DNA from: Strix aluco
Taxonomy: Eukaryota > Chordata > Aves > Strigiformes > Strigidae
NCBI RefSeq assembly: GCF_031877795.1
Contig: NC_133935.1
Location: 73,798,303 to 73,862,302 of the forward strand
Direction of reading: 5' to 3'
Length of the DNA stretch: 64,000 nucleotides
Shown piece by piece: positions 57,200-64,000 of the stretch; positions within the stretch are counted from its first letter, which is position 1; each line of letters starts with the position of its first letter. A program made the position numbers and the translations under genes. The notes beneath the pieces are model-generated. The model made no database searches and was not told where the DNA came from. It saw only the letters and a list, made by a program, of their open reading frames with translations.

Positions 57200-57901
57200 T
57201 TAGGTCATCTTGTCATAGAAGGAGATCAGGTTTGTCAGGCAGGACCTGCCTTTCATAAACCCATGCTGGCTAGGCCTGATTCCCTGGTTGTCCATTATAT
57301 GACTTGTAATGGTACTCAAGATGACCTGCTCCATGACCTTCCCTGGTACTGAGGTCAGACTGACAGGTCTATAGTTTCCCAGATCCTCCTTTCTGCCTCT
57401 CTTGTAGATGGGTGTTACATTTGCTACCCTCCAGTCCAATGGGACCTCCCCAGTTAGCCATGACTTCAGGTAAATCATGGAAAGTGCCTTGGCGAGCACA
57501 TCTGCCAACTCTTTCAGCACCCTTGGGTGTAACCCATCCGGTCCCACAGACTTGTGTGCATCCAAGTGGTGTAGCAGGCCTCTGACCACTTCCTCTTTAA
57601 TTGTGCTGACCTCATTCTGCTTCCCCTCTCCATCTCCTAGCTGATGAGGCTGGGTGTCCAGGGAACAGCCAGTTCCACTGCTAAAGACTGAGGCAAAGCA
57701 GGCGTTGAGCACCTCAGCCTTTTCCTCATCCTTTGTTACTGTGTTTCCCTCTGCATCCGAAAAAGGAGGGAGATTTTCACTAATCCTCCTTTTGTTGTTA
57801 ATGAATTTATAGAAACATTTTTTATTATCTTTAACAGCTATAGTCAGGTTGAGCTCTAGCTGCGCTTTAGCTCTCCTAATGTTCTCCCTGCATAGCTTCA
57901 C
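57200..57901 (-). pseudogene. CR1 ORF2 fragment, N-terminal part of reverse transcriptase
   Basis: Open 233-codon stretch with the pre-RT helix-rich region (ENIRRAKAQLELNL, FYKFINNKR) and RT fingers motifs ending NLISFYDKMT. It stops at TAA exactly where motif A should follow. The downstream frame is unchanged, so the interruption is a nonsense codon next to an in-frame deletion. Confidence 0.9.
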
Positions 57902-58005
57902 TACATCTTTATAGTCTCATGAGAGACCTGCCTCCTCTTTCAAAGGTCATAGATTCTCCTTTTGTTCTTGAGATCCAGCCAAAGGTCCCTGTTTAGGGAT
58001 GGTGA

Positions 58006-59495
58006 TGAGCAAATAAATATTCCATCTTTTATCTTGCTCTGTCCCTTTTTTATATTCCTACTTTACTCCTTAAAGGCACTAGCTATTCAGACAGCTAAAC
58101 TAATCAAGGCGGCTTGAACCCTCAGCACTGCTTTTCTGGATCATGGGGGGGTTTTGCCAGATTCATGTACTATATGGAGAGTAGGGAGCATAGATAGTCT
58201 CCCATAAGGTACGTTTTCCTGGACTGGACACTGCTCATTTAATTCTGACAGACCCTTACAAGATCAGAGGGCATTTTACCAGCTGCTTTAGAAACACCAC
58301 CATGAAATACAGAAAAATCAGTCAGTTCCACACTGGACTTATCTTACAAGCCCTGCACAGCCCAAACTAAAGCACATTTTAGTTGTACCATTGCAATATT
58401 CCCATAAAAAAGACCCTAGGAGACTTACAAAGCTCTGCTCTGGTCTTCTTCCCTAGTTTGCACCCACTGTTCAATTCCATTACATTTAAGAGGGATTAGT
58501 TTCAGCACCAAAATCACATCTTACTGTTCTCACCTTGTAGCATCAGTCAATGACAGCTTACAAAGTCAAATTATAAATTCATTATAACTAATTTTATTGT
58601 CTTAAACCTTACCTTGGAGGTACTCAGACAGCCTTTGTTCAGCATATCTAAAGCACCCCCAAAGCCATAGGATGAAGACTTCAGCAGACTGCTCTGCCCC
58701 TGCCATACTAAAGGGCTGATGGCTCGCAGAGCAATGCATTTGCAGGAGATGGAGGATTCTCAAGGCTGTGTCCAAGACCATGTCAGAGCACACACAGGAG
58801 GTCCAGACCCACACAAATCTTGTCACCTTCATGTGGAAATGCAAGGTGCCCTTCTGCAGACCGGTGATTTAGGCCCCTCTTACCACGTTGGGGGTTCCCA
58901 TTCCTGTGATACCCTGTTGTGCTTTCTAACCGTACTAAGAGTGTTTTAATAGCCTGCTCCAAGGAGTGGCTGATCATTTTTGTGATTCAAAAGCCTGCAC
59001 ACATCTGGGAGTGCTCTGCTCCCATGACAGAATTAAGACAACACGTTTTAAAAAATAAATTTAGCATATGCTTGATGACACCTGTGCACTCTGCTAGAGT
59101 CCTGGGAGGCTTGGCACTCTGTGCCCAGCTCTCTGAGCACTTGCAGAATGGCCTCACTCTGTCATGGAAAGCTCCACAGCCATGCAGGTGCTCTTCTGCA
59201 CCACATGTGCTTTGTACCCACAAACACATATTCTTGGAGATTTCCAATAGACAGGCCAACTAGTCATCTTTTCTAATTAATTAGTTACTAATCATAAGTT
59301 GATCTTAACAGCAAACTTATACATTAACAATTATCTTAGTAGTGATGCTAGCAAGCTTACAGTTACATCAGATTTAAAAGACATTTACAGATACTTGAAT
59401 TAACAGAATCAGTAATAATAAATCATTGTATTTTGAAGTATCAATGATGTCATTTTCATGTTATCAAGAAGACTATTCTATTCATTTTAAGAGTT
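58006..59495. other. Unrecognised 1.5-kb segment between two CR1 halves
   Basis: No CR1 coding similarity is seen here, although most of the CR1 endonuclease would be expected at this place if the flanking pieces were one element. No long open frame with known motifs is present. AATAAA occurs at 59056 on the + strand. It may be a later insertion, unrelated host DNA between two independent CR1 copies, or both a deletion and an insertion. Confidence 0.6.
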
Positions 59496-61240
59496 TATAA
59501 ACTCTCAGCTGGGTCATCATCCATCCTAAGGTATAGCTTCATGCCTTCCTTCTGCTCTCTCACATAAAGGGCACCTCACCATCTCGGTTTGTCCTTCTTA
59601 AGGACCCTGTATCTAACCATGGCAACACTCCAGTCACATGAGCTATCCCACGCTGTCTCCATGATCCAAATGAGATCATAGCTCTGTAACTACACACAGA
59701 CCTCCAATTCCTCAGACCTCCAATGCCTCCTGTTTGTTCCCATGCTGTGTGTGTTACTATACAGGCACTTTAGACATGCATTCTCTCATGCTGACTTCCC
59801 AGAAGAGGTATAAGAGCTTCCCCCATAATGCTGTTCTGCAGACACATCCTTATATGCATACATACACTTGAGGGGGGGAGCTTATGCCCTGTTTTCTTGT
59901 TTTCAAAGTCTCTCCTTGAAATCATGTCATCCTGTGCCCTTTGCTTACTAAACCAGTCCACCACTTCCTCACTTAACGTGGGTCATCGTCATCATCTCTT
60001 ACCCTGATGCCCAATCACTCACTCCTTGTTTAAAGCTCTCCTCAGTCTGGCCAGCCTGTTGGAAAAGATGCTTTTGCCCTACTTGCTGAGGTGCGTCTCA
60101 TCTTTTCTTAATTGTCCTGAGTCTTCAGAGAAGGTTCCATGGTCATAAAAGCTGAATCCCCTTTGTCAACACCAGCTGAGCAAACAATTGTTGACCTGCA
60201 GGATCTTTTCACTCCTCCTCAAGTCCTTCTTCCTCACTGGGAAAATTGAGGAGAAAACCACCTGGGCCCCCAAGATGTTGACCACCACCCCAGAACAATG
60301 TAGTAGTTATGCTTGAAATGCTCCAGGTATCCCTTGGCAGTATTGTTGGTGCCCATGTGGAAGAGCAGCAGTGATTAATAGTTTGAAGCTTGCCTCTCCA
60401 CAGCATCCTGGATCCGAGTCCCTGGTGATCAACAAACCTCCCTAGACAGCAGGTCAGGTGAGCAAGTAGGGGCCTCCATCCCATGCAGGAGGAAGTTTCC
60501 CTCTACTGTCAGTCACCTTTTCCCCTTGGTGTTCCTGTGTAGCTCAGGCTCACCTGGCACGGAGGCTTCATTGGAGAAAGCTCTCAACCCCCTGTCTGCT
60601 ACTAGGGTAGTGACTGTTCTGTAGCTGCAGATCTGCAGCTACAGCCATCCTGGTGCCAGGAGTCACAATCTTCCAGCCTTCACCATCATGGGAGTCTCCA
60701 TCTCCTAACCCAATGAGCACAGACTCCGCCTGCCCCTCCTATAGGAATGAAGCTTCAGGGTCTCAGAGAAGATCAACTGGTATGATCCCTTTCTCATTAT
60801 CTCTGATGCTGTGTAGGATGCTGACCTCCTTCCACAGCTCCTGGTGGCACATACCTTCCACCTATGCATACCTCCTACAGGCAAGGAGTCTGGATTTCCC
60901 AGACCCAGCAAGAGGCCCCAGGCACCCCTCCCAGCCCCAGGACTGGAGAGCTGCACCATCCCTCAGCAGCTCAGTCTGAGCCAAGGCCTCTGATGCACCA
61001 GGGACAGCTGATCCAGATGGTGCTGGGGACTGTGACCCACAGCACACCACCACCACAGCTGAGCATGCATATGTTGTTCTGTAAAGGCTGCTGGCCCCCT
61101 TCTGCACAAACAGCTGCACCTACTCACTAGACCCAGGAGCTGCACTCCAAGCCAGCACCTCCACTGGCATCTCCTCAGCACCTGGCAGCCATAACAGGGC
61201 TCAGCTGGGACAAAACCTCCCTTTGGCCAGGAGCAGCTCA
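59496..61240 (-). mobile_element. CR1 LINE, 5' half (ORF1 and start of ORF2 endonuclease), inactivated
   Basis: On the minus strand, ORF1 remnants run from about 60.9 kb: a SIRDNEKGSYQLIFSETL coiled-coil-like block, then MEAPTC.PDLLSREVC, FHMGTNNTAKGYLE (esterase/SGNH-like block, with the Asp of GTND lost), and FYDHGTFSEDSGQLRKDE with HLSK and NRLARL near 60.05-60.2 kb. ORF2 starts at about 59.78 kb with the endonuclease N-terminus (LYSNTHSMG, METAWDSSCDWSVAM, GALYVREQKE) and is lost at about 59.5 kb. Many stops and frameshifts are present. The 5' limit is uncertain. Confidence 0.75.
60619..60644. repeat. Perfect 26-bp palindrome inside the CR1 ORF1 remnant
   Basis: ctgtagctgcaga followed by its exact reverse complement tctgcagctacag, with no spacer. 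One arm corresponds to the LQLQN-like coding stretch of CR1 ORF1. The other arm may have arisen by a local inverted duplication. Confidence 0.85.
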
Positions 61241-61979
61241 TAGAGCTTGCTAGAAGCTGCTAGATCAGTTAGCTCTTGCTTAGAAGCAGCCACAGCCTCC
61301 CTCACTATCCCTTCCCAAGAGCAGCACCAGACACCCTGATGTTTTTCAGAGGGTTCCCAGGAGCTCCCCAGCAATCCCAGAAGACGCTTCTAGAAGATCT
61401 TGAAGGAGAGCCAGGAAACTGCTGCAGCGACTGCTGTGTCCATTGGCCGCCTCAGCTAGCCATGCTCTCCAGTCAGGGAGGAGAGCAGAGGGCAGCCTCT
61501 CTCACAGGCCTCAAATCTTCTTCAACATGAGATTTAGCTCTTCATTTTCACTGAAGATCAACATATCAACAATCAAACACAATCACAAAAAATATTTAAA
61601 GCTTAAAAAATCAAACGTAGTTGATGAGATTTCAGCAAGCTTCCATTGCACATGAATTGTCAAGACCCCTCTGCCTTTTTTGCCAATAAAATCACTAAGC
61701 CCAAAATCAAGGTAGGCACAGATGATCCTCTGAAGCGTGCCATCCTCTGCCTGCTACCTGCCATCCCTCCTGCGAGGCTTGGCCACAAGGACACACAGCC
61801 CTGACACCGCAGCACTCATGGCCTTTGCTGTGGCAGCACCTTCTCGCTTCAGCCCATCGCAGCCCTTTCAGCCTCCCAGGAAGGAAGGAAGGACATCACT
61901 GCTGCCTCACTCCCACAAAATGGCTGAAGCCATTCCTTCCTGTAGCAGTTACTGTGCTGTTTCCCCAGCCCACAGACAA
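61241..61979. other. Upstream flank of SYPL1, no gene recognised
   Basis: Mixed-composition DNA, possibly including the diverged 5' end of the CR1. It has a short (GGAA)n tract at 61880-61892. There is no exon evidence. Confidence 0.55.
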
Positions 61980-62231
61980 GGTCCTCGGTGTCAGTAGCAC
62001 CCACCCCACACAGCTGGGCTCACCCCGAGCCCGGCCTCCCCTGGCCTCTGACTTTGGGCTGAAGAGCCCCAGCGTGAGGCAACTGTGGGTGGGGCCAGCC
62101 CCAGTGAGGGGTAAGTGGGTGTGGCAGGGAGGAGCTCTGTGGCCGGCCATGTAAGGAGGTGCCTGGCCAGTGCTGCAGCTATGGGCAGATTGTGGTGTGG
62201 GCTCTTGCTGGCTGTTCTGGTGTTGCCTGGG
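61980..62231 (+). promoter_or_regulatory. SYPL1: Probable SYPL1 promoter and 5' UTR
   Basis: A GC-richer stretch directly ahead of the first coding exon, with GC-box-like gtgggtggggcc (62086-62097) and gggtgtggc (62117-62125) motifs and no TATA box. It lacks the CpG density of a strong island. It contains a start-stop ATGTAA (62149-62154) and an in-frame ATG at 62181. The transcription start is not determinable. Confidence 0.5.
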
Positions 62232-62300
62232 ATGGCTGGCTTAAGGATAGATTTTGGTTTGCTCCTGGAGCCTTTGGGCTTCATTAAGGTCCTTGAGTGG
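62232..62300 (+). CDS. SYPL1: SYPL1 exon 1 (coding part)
   Basis: 23 codons ending VLEW at a strong donor (tgg|gtgagt), phase 0. Kozak context is gggATGg. The upstream in-frame ATG at 62181 also has G at -3 and +4, so the start is not settled by context alone. Confidence 0.88.
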
Positions 62301-64000
62301 GTGAGTGGGGCTTGGGAGGAATGGGGGAAGCCTCATTCTCCTTGTGGGGCTGTTTCTTCTACTTTTCTAGGCTTGGCTTTACTCCTGTACCTTAGTTGGC
62401 TGGGCCCGGAGAGGTGTGTGCTAATGAGCTGCCTGCTCCCTGCCTCATGCCACTGGTGATGGATGTTCAGCACAAAGGCTGCCCTTCAGTCAAGTCTTCT
62501 GACTGGGAGGGAAGAAAACAGTTCTGTATATAGATAAAATATATGTGTTAATTACAAGTTTGTCATAGTAACTTGTGCTGCTGTGTGTTCTGATCATTGG
62601 GGGTTTAGGGGTTTGCTAGTGTACAAAGGGAAAATGAGCTACTTAGTGAAGCTGATGTGCAATACTCTGAGCATGTATCTTCTAGCTACCCTAAACTACA
62701 GTTGTGGATGTCAGACTCCCAAAAAAACTTCCCTTACTGACTGCAAGAGGTACTGTGCTGTCTTTTAGCATTAAAAACAAAAAAACACCCCACAAAAACT
62801 AAAAAACTTTTGCTGTAGAGCTAGGAAAAATATAAACAAAAAGAACTTTCAAATGGGCTTTCATTAGTGGTGTTGCTCATGGTTTTGGATAGTAGAAACT
62901 CAGCATTTTCATTACCTCTTGACAACATGTCATACTTTACCACTGCTAACTTTTGTCCCTATTTCTTGCCTTCATTAGCTGTTTCAGCTAAATGTTGAGT
63001 TTATTTCCTTTGAGCTCTAGAGGTCTGTACTAATATGTCTATGTATCAATTCCTGTAGATTTTTTCCATCTTTGCTTTTGCTACATGTGGAGGCTTTCAA
63101 GGTGAAACTACCCTTCTAGTTTCCTGCAAAGATGTGGTAAACAGAACAGTTACAGCTGCTTTTGCTTATCCATTCAGGTGAGTATTAGCTCTTTGGTGGT
63201 CCCTCATACCTAATTATTTATTATTTCCTTTTTTTTCCCCATCTGTCTCCCTGTGAATATGTACTTACTATGTACATCTGAATGAACAGACTCTGGCTTG
63301 CTCCATAGTAGGAATAAATAAATAAATATTTAGTTGTAATAGTTCAAAGCATTGTGGCTGTCAGTGCCCTATCAAAGAAGTAGATAGAAATGGTAATAGG
63401 CTGTATTACTGCTTTGTAGCTCTCTACCTTAAGCTCTGTTTTACCAGTGCATGAATTCTACAGAAGGTAATTAATAAGCAAAACACTACAATTTCTTTTA
63501 ACAGCTTATTTCTTCATCAATTTGTAGTTGCTTTGGAGGACCAGATAAGATTATTTTGGATGTGCCATTATATTTTTGTTTAAAGACTGAGTGGAAAATA
63601 CTTACTTTTCAGTTTATTCCACTATGATCTTGGTGAGTGTGTTGGGTATATAAAAAAACTAAATAGTCCACTGTTGTTGCAGTCCTCTTGTGGAGACAAG
63701 CTCCTTTCCTGGAGCTCAAGGAGGAAGACTTCCTCCTTGTTCTTACAGCTACATAGTTACAAGTGCGGAGTTGGTGTGCCATATGTATTCGATAAGCATA
63801 GCTGTAAGTACAGAGGCCAGCTAGTAAAAACTACTGCAGAAGTATAGAATTTGGTCACAAAACCCAGCATTTTAATAGCACTTGGAGGGGAGAGTGAGAA
63901 TCTGAAATGATTCTGTGCTGGTAACTGAGTTGGTGCTACTAGCCACACAGGTTTTATTGAACTTCCTGTGCTTGCATTTTCTTGCAGCTGAATGCAACTA
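62232..64000 (+). CDS. SYPL1: SYPL1, synaptophysin-like 1 / pantophysin (exons 1-2 and start of exon 3; continues past window)
   Basis: Four-transmembrane MARVEL-domain protein of the synaptophysin family found in small transport vesicles of many cell types. Exon 1 gives a short cytosolic N-terminus, MAGLRIDFGLLLEPLGFIKV, matching the family signature PLGFIKVLEW. Exon 2 gives the first membrane segment (IFSIFAFATCGGF) and the first luminal loop, with Cys residues, an N-glycosylation sequon (NRT) and the family motif FAYPFR. The start at 62232 is chosen because it lines up with the family N-terminus; an in-frame ATG at 62181 would add 17 mostly hydrophobic residues. The orientation and position after NAMPT fit the vertebrate gene order. 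Most of the gene lies right of the window. Confidence 0.92.
62301..63058 (+). other. SYPL1: SYPL1 intron 1
   Basis: 758 bp, gtgagt to cctgtag. An A-rich low-complexity patch lies at 62770-62810. Nothing else was recognised. Confidence 0.85.
63059..63177 (+). CDS. SYPL1: SYPL1 exon 2
   Basis: 119 bp, 39 codons plus two bases (ag) of an Arg codon: IFSIFAFATCGGFQGETT to AAFAYPF-R. It covers transmembrane segment 1 and luminal loop 1 with the NRT sequon. The donor is ag|gtgagt, phase 2. Confidence 0.93.
63178..63987 (+). other. SYPL1: SYPL1 intron 2
   Basis: 810 bp to a pyrimidine-rich cttgcag acceptor. It contains an (AATA)n microsatellite at 63313-63328. No other element was found. Confidence 0.75.
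63313..63328. repeat. (AATA)n microsatellite
   Basis: Four tandem AATA units in SYPL1 intron 2. Confidence 0.9.
63988..64000 (+). CDS. SYPL1: SYPL1 exon 3, first 13 bases only (tentative)
   Basis: After tgcattttcttgcag the sequence reads ctgaatgcaacta. Read as ctg-aat-gca-act this gives LNAT, matching the LN that follows FAYPFR in SYPL1. Joined to the phase-2 end of exon 2, however, the frame is off by one base (agc-tga). Only 13 bases are visible, so it may be a sequence error, an unusual splice or a chance match. Confidence 0.5.

Larger units (their letters stand above)
56217..58005 (-). mobile_element. CR1 LINE, 3' half (ORF2 reverse transcriptase to 3' tail), inactivated
   Basis: On the minus strand this reads from a WLDLKNKRRIYDL block near 57.99 kb through the RT domain to the ORF2 C-terminus (ending near 56306), then a short 3' UTR. 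It closes with repeats of the ATTCTGTG tail type at 56221-56245. RT landmarks seen are [50 protein letters not shown] (catalytic motif C) and [12 protein letters not shown]. Defects: a frameshift or stops near 57.9 kb, a TAA at 57200-57202, an in-frame loss of the segment carrying motif A, and a TAG at about 56696-56698. The element cannot be active. It shares strand and order with the CR1 piece at 59.5-61.2 kb. Confidence 0.93.

Overview
The window is vertebrate nuclear DNA, most likely from a bird. The case rests on three things: intron-rich genes with GT-AG splice sites, CR1-type LINEs as the only clearly recognisable mobile elements (including copies with the typical CR1 octamer tail related to ATTCTRTG), and the gene order NAMPT then SYPL1 in the same orientation with a compact intergenic gap. 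The species cannot be named from the sequence alone.

Layout. (1) Positions 1 to about 27.9 kb hold NAMPT on the + strand. The window opens inside the first intron. Exons 2-11 (8237-24776) can be placed to the base and encode 473 residues; about 19 residues from exon 1 lie upstream of the window. Numbering matches the human enzyme through the active site. A long AT-rich 3' UTR follows, with several poly(A) signals (25.29, 25.84, 26.44, 26.70, 26.73, 27.47, 27.55 and 27.87 kb). (2) Positions 28-56 kb are intergenic. No convincing gene is seen. There is an old, heavily mutated CR1/L3-like fragment at 31.56-31.98 kb, a short CR1 3' end at 47.83-48.03 kb, simple repeats and a somewhat GC-richer stretch at about 34-43 kb. 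(3) Positions 56.2-61.2 kb hold minus-strand CR1 sequence in two pieces. The 3' half (reverse transcriptase to tail) is at 56.22-58.0 kb and the 5' half (ORF1 esterase-like region plus the start of the ORF2 endonuclease) at 59.5-61.2 kb. About 1.5 kb of unrecognised DNA separates them. (4) Positions 62.0-64.0 kb hold the 5' end of SYPL1 (pantophysin) on the + strand: exon 1, exon 2 and the first bases of a likely exon 3 at the right edge.

Function. NAMPT makes NMN from nicotinamide and PRPP in NAD salvage. SYPL1 is a four-pass MARVEL-domain vesicle protein. They are neighbours by conserved synteny, and nothing here shows a shared pathway. I found no CRISPR array, bacterial operon, tRNA, rRNA or clearly novel system. 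The points most worth a second look are the split CR1, a start-stop AUG-UAA and alternative AUG ahead of SYPL1, an apparent one-base frame mismatch at the SYPL1 exon 2/3 junction, a perfect hairpin palindrome in NAMPT intron 6, and an open reading frame through the 152-bp NAMPT intron 9.
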